64,000 bases of DNA from Ga0077548 sp035440445 (GTDB taxonomy: Bacteria > Pseudomonadota > Alphaproteobacteria > Rhizobiales > Xanthobacteraceae). The DNA is taken from the NCBI GenBank assembly GCA_035440445.1, contig DAORMJ010000017.1, positions 19,261 to 83,260 on the forward strand. The letters are read 5' to 3'. Of the stretch, positions 17,128-25,259 are shown one piece after another. Made by a program: the position numbers and the translations under genes. Every line of letters starts with the position of its first letter. Within the stretch, counting starts at the first letter, position 1. The notes beneath the pieces were generated by a model. The model saw only the letters and a list, made by a program, of their open reading frames with translations, made no database searches and was not told the origin of the DNA.

Positions 17128-18173
17128 AGCGGCTCCTCTCCATCGCCTGTGTATTGTCGCTTTCCTTCTCATTGCAGGCGCAAGCCGCGGACGAAGCGAT
17201 CGCTCCCAAAGCGCAGCAGCAGCCCGCACCTGCAAGCCCGCCGGCCGCGCAGGTGCGCGTAAAAACCATTTCGCTGCCGCCGCAACCGCCACGCGCGGCG
17301 ATCGATCCCACCGCGGCAGACGATGCGAACGCGCCTTTCGCCGCCTATCAGCGCGGCGCGTTTCTTGAAGCGGTAAGGCTTGCGGAAATCCGTGCCGAGA
17401 AGAACAACGACACCCGCGCGATGACGCTCCTCGGCGAACTCTACGGCGAAGGCGTCGGCGTGCCCGCCGATCCGAAGAAATCACTCGCCTGGTACAAGCG
17501 CGCATCTGACGCCGGCGATATCTATGCGACCTTTGCGCTCGGCATGTTGAACCTCCAAGGCGTCGGCGTTCCGCGCAACAAGGACGAAGCGGCGAAACTC
17601 TTCCGCATCGCCGCCGACAAGGGACACGCGGCAGCGGCCTATAACCTCGCGCTCCTATATCTCGAAGGCCAGGTCTTCCCGCAGAACTTCGCGGAAGCCG
17701 CAAAACTGATGCGCATTGCCGCCGAGAAAGACATTGCCGACGCCCAGCACGCGCTCGCGATCTTCTATCAGGAAGGCCAGGGCGTGCCGCAGGACCTGAA
17801 AGAGTCGGTCAAGTGGCTCCGCCGCGCCTCGCGGCTCGATCACGTGCCGGCGACCGTCGAACTCGCAATCGCTCTCTTCAACGGCAAAGGCGTCGAGAAA
17901 GACGAGGCCAATGCGGCCCTTGCGATGCGCCGCGCGGCCCTGAAGGGAAATCCTGTCGCCCAGAACCGCCTCGCCCGGCTGCTCAACGCAGGGCGCGGTC
18001 TTGAGAAAAATACCGTCGAGGCCATGGCCTGGCATCTGATGGCGCGGATGCAGAACGTCTCCGACCCCATGCTGGACGACGTATTCGGTGCATTAAGCGC
18101 GGCGGAGAAGAAAAAGGCCGAGGACACCGTGAAGGCCTGGCTCCAGAGCAAGCCCGCGCCGGACAAAACCTGA
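17124..18173 (+). CDS. Secreted Sel1-repeat (TPR-like) protein
   Basis: 349-aa protein with a signal peptide (about 1-22, LLSIACVLSLSFSLQAQA), a Pro/Ala-rich linker (25-60), and five to six Sel1 repeats of about 36 residues, recognisable by recurrent LGELYGEGVGVPADPKKSLA, LGMLNLQGVGVPRNKDEAAK and LAIFYQEGQGVPQDLKESVK. Sel1 proteins act as periplasmic scaffolds in signalling and envelope processes; the partner is unknown. The start chosen overlaps the upstream ThiE-like stop (ATGA). A longer in-frame extension exists but would overlap that gene and hide the signal peptide. Confidence 0.85.
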   Translation: MKRLLSIACVLSLSFSLQAQAADEAIAPKAQQQPAPASPPAAQVRVKTISLPPQPPRAAIDPTAADDANAPFAAYQRGAFLEAVRLAEIRAEKNNDTRAMTLLGELYGEGVGVPADPKKSLAWYKRASDAGDIYATFALGMLNLQGVGVPRNKDEAAKLFRIAADKGHAAAAYNLALLYLEGQVFPQNFAEAAKLMRIAAEKDIADAQHALAIFYQEGQGVPQDLKESVKWLRRASRLDHVPATVELAIALFNGKGVEKDEANAALAMRRAALKGNPVAQNRLARLLNAGRGLEKNTVEAMAWHLMARMQNVSDPMLDDVFGALSAAEKKKAEDTVKAWLQSKPAPDKT

Positions 18174-18264
18174 CGGCCGGCAAAAGCCGCCTGTTTTCGC
18201 GAATTTCCTTGACGGAACTGGCTACGCACGGCAGTTGAGCGCCGCTGCTCTCCAAAGGTATTCC

Positions 18265-18828
18265 ATGAAAATCAACGGCAACGAAATCCGCCCCGGCATG
18301 GTGATCGAGTATCAAAACTCGCTCTGGGCCGCGGTGAAAACCATGGCGGTCAAGCCGGGCAAGGGCCCTGCCTACAATCAGGTCGAACTGAAAAACCTGA
18401 TCGACGGCCGCAAGCTCAATAATCGCTTCGGATCCGACGAGAAGGTCGAACGTACCCGCCTTGAGCAGAAGGACTTCCAGTATCTCTACAAGGAAGGCGA
18501 AAGCCTCGTCTTCATGGATACCGACACCTACGACCAGATCCAGCTCTCGGCAGAATTCGTCGGCGACCGCGCGCTCTTCCTGCAGGACGGCATGCAGGTC
18601 ACGCTGGAGATGCACGACGAGCGCGCGATTGGTCTCCGGCTGCCCGATTACGTGACGCTCGAAATCGTCGAAGCCGATCCCGTGGTGAAGGGACAGACCG
18701 CTGCTTCTTCCTATAAACCCGCGAAGCTTGAAAACGGGTTACGTGTCATGGTGCCGCCCTTCATCGGCTCCGGCGAAAAGATCGTCGTCGACACCAACGA
18801 AGTCGCCTACGTGCGGCGCGCCGAGTAA
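18265..18828 (+). CDS. efp: Elongation factor P
   Basis: 187-aa translation factor that relieves ribosome stalling at polyproline. The N-terminal KOW domain begins MKINGNEIRPGMVIEY; the tip loop PGKGPAYNQV has Lys33 at the site that is lysylated in many bacteria. Two OB domains follow, ending with RVMVPPFIGSGEKIVVDTNE. In-frame codons upstream to 18235 lack EF-P similarity, so the ATG before KINGNE is used. The next gene starts three bases after the stop. Confidence 0.96.
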   Translation: MKINGNEIRPGMVIEYQNSLWAAVKTMAVKPGKGPAYNQVELKNLIDGRKLNNRFGSDEKVERTRLEQKDFQYLYKEGESLVFMDTDTYDQIQLSAEFVGDRALFLQDGMQVTLEMHDERAIGLRLPDYVTLEIVEADPVVKGQTAASSYKPAKLENGLRVMVPPFIGSGEKIVVDTNEVAYVRRAE

Positions 18829-18831
18829 GCG

Positions 18832-19623
18832 GTGTCGTTACGCTCCGCCAACATCACCGTCATGACTGCCGCGGCCCGCAAGGCGGGCCGCGCGCTCATT
18901 CGTGACTTCAACGAAGTCGAGCATCTTCAGGTTTCGCTCAAAGGCCCGGCGAATTTCGTTTCCGCCGCCGACAAGCGCGCCGAAGACATCATCTTCAGCG
19001 AATTGTCCAAGGCGCGGCCGGGCTTCGGCTTCGTGATGGAAGAGCGCGGCGAAGTGAAAGGCTCGGATGGCCAGCATCAGTTCATCGTCGATCCACTCGA
19101 CGGCACGACGAACTTTCTGCATTCGATTCCGATCTTCGCGATTTCGATCGGTCTCGTGAAAGAAGGCGTCCCCGTTGCCGGCATCATCTTCAATCCGGTG
19201 ACCGACGAACTCTATGCCGCCGAACGCGGTCAGGGCGCCTATCTCAACAACCGGCGTCTGCGAGTTGCTGCGCGAAAGAACCTCGGCGACGCCGTGATCT
19301 CCTGCGGTATTCCCCATCACGAGCGTGGCGACCACGAGCGTTTCCGCCGAGAACTTGGCGTGCTGCAAAAGCAGGTCGCAGGACTTCGCCGCACGGGTGC
19401 TGCCGCGATCGACATGGCCTGGACCGCAGCCGGCCGCTTCGACGGTTTCTGGGAGCGCGACCTTTCGGCGTGGGATCTCGCTGCGGGTATCGTGATGGTG
19501 CAGGAGGCCGGCGGCTTTGTCACCGATCTCGACGGGCACATGAACATGCTCTTGAACGGCTCGGTCGCCGCCGGAAACTACGAGATTCAGGCCGCGCTGC
19601 TCGCCGCGCTCAAAAGTGCCTGA
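18832..19623 (+). CDS. suhB: Inositol monophosphatase family protein (SuhB-like)
   Basis: 263-aa Mg-dependent phosphatase. Motifs: metal-site Glu in EERGEVKG, then IVDPLDGTTNFLHSIPIFAI (the signature DPLDGTTN), and AWDLAAGIVMVQEAGGFVTD near the C-terminus. Family members dephosphorylate inositol phosphate, and SuhB also affects rRNA transcription complexes in enterobacteria; the substrate here is not known. It starts at GTG three bases after efp, as in many Hyphomicrobiales. The stop is followed by a short interspersed repeat. Confidence 0.9.
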   Translation: MSLRSANITVMTAAARKAGRALIRDFNEVEHLQVSLKGPANFVSAADKRAEDIIFSELSKARPGFGFVMEERGEVKGSDGQHQFIVDPLDGTTNFLHSIPIFAISIGLVKEGVPVAGIIFNPVTDELYAAERGQGAYLNNRRLRVAARKNLGDAVISCGIPHHERGDHERFRRELGVLQKQVAGLRRTGAAAIDMAWTAAGRFDGFWERDLSAWDLAAGIVMVQEAGGFVTDLDGHMNMLLNGSVAAGNYEIQAALLAALKSA

Positions 19624-19628
19624 ATAAG

Positions 19629-19688
19629 AAGCGTTTTCAAGCGAAGTGGAAACCGGTTCGCGTAAAGAAAACGCGTCAAAACGAGAAT
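19629..19688. repeat. Short interspersed palindromic repeat (GCGTTTTC...GAAAACGC type)
   Basis: About 60 bases right after the suhB stop with inverted ends GCGTTTTC (19631-19638) and GAAAACGC (19667-19674), and a centre containing AAGCGAAGTGG and CCGGTTCGCG. I recall this sequence type as very frequent in Hyphomicrobiales genomes. Only one copy was noticed in this window. Confidence 0.6.
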
Positions 19689-19779
19689 CCGGCGCCGTCA
19701 TTCCGCCGTTACCCGACTCTACATACTCGCCGTCTGTGTCATACTTGGCACGGGGCCGTGACGAGCGAGGATTCGAGGA

Positions 19780-20781
19780 ATGGCGAAGAAAACGCGCGAG
19801 CAGGAAATACTCGAGGGCTACGGCAAGATTTCCTCGCCCCGGATATTTCTTTTCCGGATGCTGGTATTTCTTGTGCTTGCCGGACTCGTCGCCGTACTTC
19901 TCTACCGTCAGATTCTCGCGGCCTTCCTCGCCAATCCGCTCCTGAACGGAATTATTCTCGGCGTACTCCTGATCGGTATCATTCTCGCGATCCGTCAGGT
20001 CATCCGCCTCTTCCCGGAAGTGAACTGGGTCAACTCCTTCCGCCTCGCCGATCCCGGCATCACGGTGGATCGCGCTCCGGTGCTGCTCGCGCCGATGGCG
20101 GCACTCCTGCGCGACCGCATGGGCCGCATGGCGATCTCGCAGATCACGATGCGCGGGATTCTGGAATCGATCGGCACGCGCTTGGACGAGCAGCGCGACG
20201 TCGGCCGCTATCTCACAGGCCTCCTCGTCTTCCTCGGTCTGCTCGGCACCTTCTGGGGACTTCTCGAAACGGTGGGCTCGGTCGGCCGCGTAATCCAGAC
20301 GTTGGATGCGACCGGAGATTCGGGCCGCATCTTCGACGATCTGAAAACCGGTCTTGCGGCACCGCTCGGCGGCATGGGCATCGCGTTCTCGTCTTCGCTC
20401 TTCGGTCTTGCCGGATCGCTGGTGCTGGGCTTCCTCGATCTGCAGGCGAGCCAGGCACAGAACCGCTTCTATACCGATCTCGAAGACTGGCTCTCGACCA
20501 CGGTTGCCGATCTCGGCGCAACCGAACTCGACACCTCGAGCGCCACCGCACCGCTTGCCGCCGCGATCAACCGGCTTGAAAAGTCACTCGAAGCCGCGGG
20601 CGGCGAACGCGGCTCCAAGGCCATGATCAATCTCGCAAGCAGCCTGCAGGAACTCGTGCAGCACATGCGCTCCGAGCAGCAGATGTTGCGCGACTGGGTG
20701 GAGGCGCAATCCGAGCGGCAGAATGAAATTCGCGATGTGCTCGATCGTCTTTCGCGCGAAACAGCGGACCGGAGCCGATAA
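19780..20781 (+). CDS. MotA/TolQ/ExbB-like proton channel family protein
   Basis: 333-aa membrane protein. Helices at about 24-45 and 53-72 precede a cytoplasmic section, then the ExbB/MotA core helices (TGLLVFLGLLGTFWGLLETV, about 145-165, and GMGIAFSSSLFGLAGSLVLG, about 198-218), and a long helical C-terminal tail (250-333). It would form the stator ring for the MotB/OmpA-like partner encoded two bases downstream. It is distinct from TolQ elsewhere in the window, and no flagellar genes are present. The pair is known in Hyphomicrobiales only as conserved hypothetical motor-like proteins. Confidence 0.8.
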   Translation: MAKKTREQEILEGYGKISSPRIFLFRMLVFLVLAGLVAVLLYRQILAAFLANPLLNGIILGVLLIGIILAIRQVIRLFPEVNWVNSFRLADPGITVDRAPVLLAPMAALLRDRMGRMAISQITMRGILESIGTRLDEQRDVGRYLTGLLVFLGLLGTFWGLLETVGSVGRVIQTLDATGDSGRIFDDLKTGLAAPLGGMGIAFSSSLFGLAGSLVLGFLDLQASQAQNRFYTDLEDWLSTTVADLGATELDTSSATAPLAAAINRLEKSLEAAGGERGSKAMINLASSLQELVQHMRSEQQMLRDWVEAQSERQNEIRDVLDRLSRETADRSR

Positions 20782-20783
20782 CC

Positions 20784-21797
20784 ATGGCGCTCGGCCGCGC
20801 ACGCGCTGATCGAAGGGTCGATTACTGGCCGGGCTTCGTCGATGCGCTTTCGACGCTGCTGCTGGTGTTCATCTTCCTGATCTCGATCTTCACGGTCGCG
20901 CAGTTCTTCCTGAGCCGCGAAATCGCAGGCAAGCAGGATCAGGTTGCGCGGCTGCAGGTGCAGCTCAAGCAGTTCGCCGATCTCTTGTCGCTCGAACGGG
21001 CGACCGCGAGCTCGCTCGAAGACCAGCTTTCAGGCTTGCGCGCGAGCTTACGCACAGCCGAAGCCGAACGCGACAAGCTGCGCGGCGACAACACCGCGGT
21101 CGGCGACGCCAGGGGACAGATTCAATCGCTCGCGACCGATCTGGAAGCCGAGAAAAAACTGAGCGAGCAGCAGATTTCGCAAATCTCGCTCCTGAACCAG
21201 CAACTGGCTGCCCTTCGCCGCCAGATCGGCGCGCTGGAAGCTGCGCTCGAGGCTTCCGAAAAGCGCGACAAAGAAAGCCAGACCAAGATTTCCGATCTCG
21301 GCTCGCGTCTGAACGTCGCGCTCGCGCAGCGCGTGCAGGAATTGAGCCGCTACCGCTCCGATTTCTTCGGGCGGCTTCGCGAAGTGCTCGGCAACCGGCC
21401 GGAAATCCGCATCGTCGGCGACCGCTTCGTGTTTCAGTCCGAGGTTTTCTTCGATCCCGGCTCCGCCGAACTGAAGGAAGGTGCCACGCCCGAACTCGAC
21501 AAGCTGGCGACGGCACTCCTCGAACTCATCGACAAGATTCCGAAAGACATTCCCTGGGTATTGCGCGTCGATGGTCACACCGACGTGCGGCCGATTTCGA
21601 ATGCGCGCTTCCCTTCGAACTGGGAGTTGTCGGCGTCCCGCGCGATTTCGGTGGTGAAGTATCTCATCACGCGCGGCATCTCCGCGGATCGCATGGTCGC
21701 GGCAGGCTTCGGCGAATTCCAGCCGATCGATCCCGCCAACAACGACGACGCCTATCGCCGCAACCGCCGCATCGAGTTGAAAATCACCGAGCGTTGA
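20784..21797 (+). CDS. MotB/OmpA-like peptidoglycan-binding protein with coiled coil
   Basis: 337-aa partner of the preceding channel protein. One membrane helix (about 18-42) starts with GFVDALSTLLLVFIFLIS, with Asp20 at the position of the proton-carrying Asp of MotB. A long coiled coil follows (about 45-185, QVARLQVQLKQFADLLSLER to SLLNQQLAALRRQIGALEAA), then an OmpA-C peptidoglycan-binding domain (about 205-335, LRVDGHTDVRPISN, NWELSASRAISVVKYL, GFGEFQPIDPANND). Expected to anchor a proton-driven motor to the cell wall. The 3' end runs up to an intergenic repeat. Confidence 0.85.
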   Translation: MALGRARADRRVDYWPGFVDALSTLLLVFIFLISIFTVAQFFLSREIAGKQDQVARLQVQLKQFADLLSLERATASSLEDQLSGLRASLRTAEAERDKLRGDNTAVGDARGQIQSLATDLEAEKKLSEQQISQISLLNQQLAALRRQIGALEAALEASEKRDKESQTKISDLGSRLNVALAQRVQELSRYRSDFFGRLREVLGNRPEIRIVGDRFVFQSEVFFDPGSAELKEGATPELDKLATALLELIDKIPKDIPWVLRVDGHTDVRPISNARFPSNWELSASRAISVVKYLITRGISADRMVAAGFGEFQPIDPANNDDAYRRNRRIELKITER

Positions 21798-21806
21798 TCT
21801 TGTTCA

Positions 21807-21915
21807 CTGTCATTCCGGGGCGCGAGCAACGCTCGCGAACCCGGAATCCAAAGCCACTTGCGCAAGCTGTCCTGGATTCCGGATCGCGCGCTAAAGCGCG
21901 CGTCCGGAATGACAG
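21807..21915. repeat. Palindromic intergenic repeat, family A copy 1
   Basis: 109 bases with perfect 12-base inverted ends CTGTCATTCCGG / CCGGAATGACAG and two internal hairpins (GCGCGAGC-AAC-GCTCGCG and GCGCGC-TAAA-GCGCGC). It lies in the convergent gap between the MotB-like gene and the ABC exporter, leaving few other bases. A second copy in the opposite internal order is at 51275-51394. Confidence 0.85.
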
Positions 21916-21933
21916 GTTTAGACTGTTCGCGCT

Positions 21934-23727
21934 TTACTGATTACCGAACTGCAGCGCCGCCAGTCGCGCGTAGAGCCCGCCGTTCGCGGAAAGCGCGGCA
22001 TGCGTCCCTTCCTCGACCACAGCCCCCTTCTGCAGCACGACGATCCGGTCCGCGCCGAGCACGGTTGCAAGCCGGTGCGCAATCACGAGCGACGTGCGCC
22101 CAGCCATGATCCGCTCGAGCGCCTGCTGCACCAACGCTTCGCTTTCCGCATCCAGTGCGGAGGTCGCTTCGTCGAGCAGCAACACAGGCGCATCGCGCAG
22201 CACCGCGCGCGCGATCGCAAGCCGCTGGCGCTGGCCGCCGGATAACGTCACGCCCCGCTCGCCGACCATGGTCGCGTAGCCTTGCGGCAGGTTGCGCACG
22301 AACTCGTCGACCAGCGCGGTCTCAGCCGCGCGCTTCACTTCTTCGTCGCTTGCACCGGGCCGGCCATAGCGGATGTTGTCCGCGATCGAGGCCGCGAAAA
22401 TCGCAGGCTCCTGCGGCACCAGAGCGATGTGCTTGCGGACCTGCGGCGGATCGGCCTTCGCGATATCGACCCCGTCGAGCAGAATGCGGCCTGACTCCGG
22501 GTCGTCGAAACGAAGCAGCAGATGAAAGATCGTGCTCTTGCCGGCACCGGAAGGACCGACGATCGCGATCCGCTCGCCGGAGGCGGCTGCGAACGTAACG
22601 TCGCGCAAGACCGGCGCGTCGCGCAGCGAGGGATAAGCGTAGCTCACGTTCTCGAACTTCACCTCGCCGCGCGGCTTCGCGGGCAACACGAGCGGTACGG
22701 CAGGAGCCTTGATCGCAGGCTCGATATGCAGGAGTTCAACGATGCGCTCCGCAGCACCTGCCGTCTGCGAAATTTCGCCGCCGACTTCGGCAAGCGCGCC
22801 GAGCGCACCTGCGGCGAATACCGCATAGAGCACGAACTGCCCGAGCGTACCCGGCGTCATGTCGCCGGCAAGCACGCTCTGCGCCCCGGACCACAGGATC
22901 AGCACGACGGAGGCAAAGGCGAGGAAGATCGCGATTGCGGTCAGGAACGAGCGCGAGCGCGTGGCATCTTTCGCAGCGTCGAACGCCTCCTCGACCGCGG
23001 CGCTGAAACGTTGCCGCGCACTTTCCTCCGCCGTCATCGCCTGTACGGTACGCACCGCACCGATGGCCTCGACCGCAAAGGCCGTGGCATCCGCAAGCTT
23101 GTCCTGCGCGAGCCGCGCACGCCGCCGCACCGCGCGGCCGAAGCCGAACAGCGGCAGCATCACACCCGGAATCGCGATCAGCACCAGCATCGAAAGTTTC
23201 GGACTGGTGATGACCATCATCACCGCGGCACCGAGGAGCAAAAGCACATTGCGAAGCGCGATCGACGCCGTGGAGCCGACCGCAGACTTGATCTGCACCG
23301 TGTCGGCGGTCAGCCGCGAACTGATCTCGCCCGCCCGCGCGCTATCGAAAAAACCGGCATCGAGCGAAATGATGCGCGCGAAGACCGCGCTGCGCAGGTC
23401 CGCGATCACGCGCTCGCCGATGGTGGTGACGAGGTAGTAGCGAGCGGCGCTCGCCAGCGCGAGCACGGCGACCACGCCGAGGATCGCGAGAAAATACTGG
23501 TTGATGGTCCCGCTGGCATTGGCGGCGAAGCCGAGGTCGATCATACGGCGGACGGCAAGCGGGATCGCGAGCGTCGCCAGCGCCGCGACAAAAAGCGCAG
23601 CCAGCGCCAGCAGGAAGCGGCCGGGATAGCGCAGCACGAAAGGCATCAGCGCCAGGAGAGGCCGGAACCGGCCTTTTGGGCTGTTTTCAGGCCCTTTTGG
23701 CAGGGTGGAAGGCTCGGCTTGAGTCAC
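21934..23727 (-). CDS. ABC exporter, fused permease-ATPase half transporter (MsbA/ABCB type)
   Basis: 597-aa homodimer-forming exporter. The transmembrane domain has six helices (about 20-330; LLALAALFVAALATLAIPLA, YFLAILGVVAVLALASAARY), followed by an ATPase domain with Walker A GPSGAGKST, Q-loop ALVPQEPAIF, signature LSGGQRQRLAIARA, Walker B VLLLDEATSALDAESE and H-loop IAHRLATV. The substrate is unknown; lipid or drug export is typical of this class. The gene is divergent from rpmE, 95 bases away. Confidence 0.93.
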   Translation of the reverse strand: MTQAEPSTLPKGPENSPKGRFRPLLALMPFVLRYPGRFLLALAALFVAALATLAIPLAVRRMIDLGFAANASGTINQYFLAILGVVAVLALASAARYYLVTTIGERVIADLRSAVFARIISLDAGFFDSARAGEISSRLTADTVQIKSAVGSTASIALRNVLLLLGAAVMMVITSPKLSMLVLIAIPGVMLPLFGFGRAVRRRARLAQDKLADATAFAVEAIGAVRTVQAMTAEESARQRFSAAVEEAFDAAKDATRSRSFLTAIAIFLAFASVVLILWSGAQSVLAGDMTPGTLGQFVLYAVFAAGALGALAEVGGEISQTAGAAERIVELLHIEPAIKAPAVPLVLPAKPRGEVKFENVSYAYPSLRDAPVLRDVTFAAASGERIAIVGPSGAGKSTIFHLLLRFDDPESGRILLDGVDIAKADPPQVRKHIALVPQEPAIFAASIADNIRYGRPGASDEEVKRAAETALVDEFVRNLPQGYATMVGERGVTLSGGQRQRLAIARAVLRDAPVLLLDEATSALDAESEALVQQALERIMAGRTSLVIAHRLATVLGADRIVVLQKGAVVEEGTHAALSANGGLYARLAALQFGNQ

Positions 23728-23822
23728 AGGAAGGTCTCGGCTATATCGCCCGCCAACCAGCAGGGCTTTTCAAGAATTTCGACCGGCGCGCGCCCCGCCC
23801 GCGCTAGGCAGAGGATTTGGCG

Positions 23823-24053
23823 ATGAAAGAAGGCATTCACCCCGACTATCACAACATCAAGGTCGTGATGACGGACGGCTCGGAATACACGACGCGCTCG
23901 ACCTGGGGCAAGGAGGGCGACACCCTCAACCTCGACATCGATCCGAAGACGCACCCGGCATGGACCGGCGGTTCGGCGCAGTTGCTCGACCGCGGCGGCC
24001 GTCTCTCGCGCTTCAAGAACCGCTTCGGCACCATCGGCGCCGCGAAGAAGTAA
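23823..24053 (+). CDS. rpmE: 50S ribosomal protein L31
   Basis: 76-aa ribosomal protein starting MKEGIHPDYHNIKVVMTDGS and containing LNLDIDPKTHPAWTGG, KNRFGTIG. It lacks the CxxC zinc-binding cysteines of the zinc-type L31, as is usual in Hyphomicrobiales. The ATG two codons after an upstream TTG was chosen. It is followed by a terminator. Confidence 0.97.
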   Translation: MKEGIHPDYHNIKVVMTDGSEYTTRSTWGKEGDTLNLDIDPKTHPAWTGGSAQLLDRGGRLSRFKNRFGTIGAAKK

Positions 24054-24078
24054 GCGAACACGAGCTTCCGAAATACAA

Positions 24079-24111
24079 AATCCCCGCAGGCGACTGCGGG
24101 GATTTTTGTTT
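24079..24111 (+). terminator. Rho-independent terminator after rpmE
   Basis: Stem AATCCCCGCAG / CTGCGGGGATT with a GCGA loop, then TTTGTTT, 26 bases after the rpmE stop. Confidence 0.9.
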
Positions 24112-24136
24112 GTGCTTCGCGCTGGAAGAAAGCGCG

Positions 24137-24658
24137 TCAGCGCTTCGTATCAAACGCCGCGCGCAACAGGCCCATCTGCGCTTCCACCGGATTGGCCGCC
24201 GCAATCTTCTCGGGAGCTTGCGGATTATAGATGAGTTGATCGAGCCGCAGCACCTGTTCGTGCACGCTGCGCGAATTCTCGATCAGGTCCTGCAGGCGTT
24301 GGGGGAGCGACGCCATGGATTCCTCATGCGAGGATTCCCATGTCGACAGTTTGACTTTGGTCTTTTCCGTCTTCGCCTGATCGAAGGTCAGTTCGCCCTC
24401 GTTCACCGCGCGCTGCAACAGGAGCCACGAGGCGATCTGCATGAGCCGCGTCGTGAGCCGCATCGATTCCGTCGCATAAGCAAGGGCTGCGTGACGCGGC
24501 AACGCCTTGGCTTCGCCGCGGCCGGGTCCGTCGAGATAAGCGGCGGTCGCCTCGACCAGCGCCATGCCTTCGCGAAACAGCGAACCGAACTGCTCGCCCT
24601 GCACCATGCGCACTGCGAGTTGAACCGGACGATCTCTTTTCTCGATTGCGTCTGACAT
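24137..24658 (-). CDS. DUF1465 family protein
   Basis: 173-aa, largely helical conserved protein (VQLAVRMVQGEQFGSLFREG, TESMRLTTRLMQIASWLLL, QRLQDLIENSRSVHEQVLRL) matching DUF1465 of alphaproteobacteria. Some members have been linked to cell-cycle regulator networks (CtrA-controlled), but a molecular activity is not known to me. The start is the ATG of MSDAIEKRD; an upstream in-frame extension of 38 codons overlaps the spacer and is rejected. Convergent with rpmE. Confidence 0.85.
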   Translation of the reverse strand: MSDAIEKRDRPVQLAVRMVQGEQFGSLFREGMALVEATAAYLDGPGRGEAKALPRHAALAYATESMRLTTRLMQIASWLLLQRAVNEGELTFDQAKTEKTKVKLSTWESSHEESMASLPQRLQDLIENSRSVHEQVLRLDQLIYNPQAPEKIAAANPVEAQMGLLRAAFDTKR

Positions 24659-24802
24659 CTTTTCCCCGGTGCGTCCCGGCACCGGACCCTCTTTAGCCCA
24701 TCCTGCCGCACCATCGAAAGTCTGATCGTGACCGGCAGCGAGAAACTTGTTTGCAAGTTGCACGCCGCCCACACTGTCCGGCTTCGGGACAAAAAACCGG
24801 CT

Positions 24803-24910
24803 TCAAAATAAAAAAAGAGCCGCCCAAAGGAGCGGCTCTGAAGTCATTTCACAGGGAGGCGTCAAACAGAGTGGACAAGAGCCACTCGACGTCCAAAAGC
24901 TGGACACACG
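24803..24910 (-). ncRNA. Candidate small regulatory RNA with exposed CCTCCC motif
   Basis: Between DUF1192 and DUF1465, the minus strand reads as a compact sRNA of about 100 bases: hairpin 1 GTCCA-GCTTT-TGGAC, hairpin 2 GAGTGG-CTCTTGT-CCACTC, an unpaired stretch holding GACGCCTCCCTGTG (an anti-Shine-Dalgarno sequence), and a terminator hairpin AGAGCCGC / GCGGCTCT followed by seven T. The layout recalls rhizobial trans-acting sRNAs such as the mmgR/suhB and alpha-r14 groups, which expose CCUCCC to block ribosome sites. A perfect TTAA-N7-TTAA box lies just upstream. No ORF accounts for this stretch. Ends are estimates. Confidence 0.65.
24806..24839 (-). terminator. Rho-independent terminator of the candidate sRNA
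   Basis: On the minus strand AGAGCCGC-TCCTTTGG-GCGGCTCT followed by a run of seven T. About 150 bases remain between it and the DUF1465 start, so DUF1465 is probably transcribed from its own promoter. Confidence 0.85.
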
Positions 24911-24929
24911 AAACAATGATCCCGAAACC

Positions 24930-24944
24930 TTAATGGGTGGTTAA
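24930..24944. promoter_or_regulatory. Perfect CtrA-type box TTAA-N7-TTAA
   Basis: TTAA-TGGGTGG-TTAA, an exact match to the consensus of the alphaproteobacterial cell-cycle regulator CtrA. It lies at about -20 to -35 relative to the inferred start of the sRNA and about 20 bases beyond the DUF1192 stop. Confidence 0.6.
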
Positions 24945-24965
24945 AGCGTAAAATTGTAATGAATC

Positions 24966-25157
24966 TCAGCGCTTGAAGAAGGCGTCCGCGGCCGTCTTCG
25001 ATGCCTCCTTGCGCGCGATGTCCGCCTTCAGCCGCGCGATCTCCTCGAGCAATAGTGCAATGCGCTCGCGCAATTCTGCGGCGGAAATCATCGACAGGTC
25101 TGCGCCGATCTCATGCGCGATCTTTTTCTTTGGGCGATCGTCGTCTTCCGTCCGCAT
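24966..25157 (-). CDS. DUF1192 family small protein
   Basis: 63-aa protein (RPKKKIAHEIGADLSMISAA, ELRERIALLLEEIARLKADI) of the alphaproteobacterial DUF1192 family, with a helical second half likely to form a coiled coil. No function is known. It is divergent from the quinone oxidoreductase gene and lies directly upstream of the candidate sRNA on the same strand. Confidence 0.85.
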   Translation of the reverse strand: MRTEDDDRPKKKIAHEIGADLSMISAAELRERIALLLEEIARLKADIARKEASKTAADAFFKR

Positions 25158-25259
25158 AGCAGGCTCCTGTTTCGGCGCAATCTAGCGGGCCTTGCGCGCG
25201 ATTGTCATGGCCGGTCGCAGGTCTTAGACCATGCTCCGAGCCATTTCTGGAGCAAGCGA

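Noticed and set aside
19780..21797. Zorya (ZorAB) defence system
   Set aside because: Architecture is similar but proteins are short and there are no ZorC/ZorD/ZorE-like genes around.
22522..23826. Open frame of 434 codons opposite the ABC exporter
   Set aside because: Antisense shadow ending over the rpmE start region; no domain.
23823..24053. Zinc-ribbon L31 or regulatory YkgM-type protein
   Set aside because: No CxxC cysteines; standard zinc-free L31.
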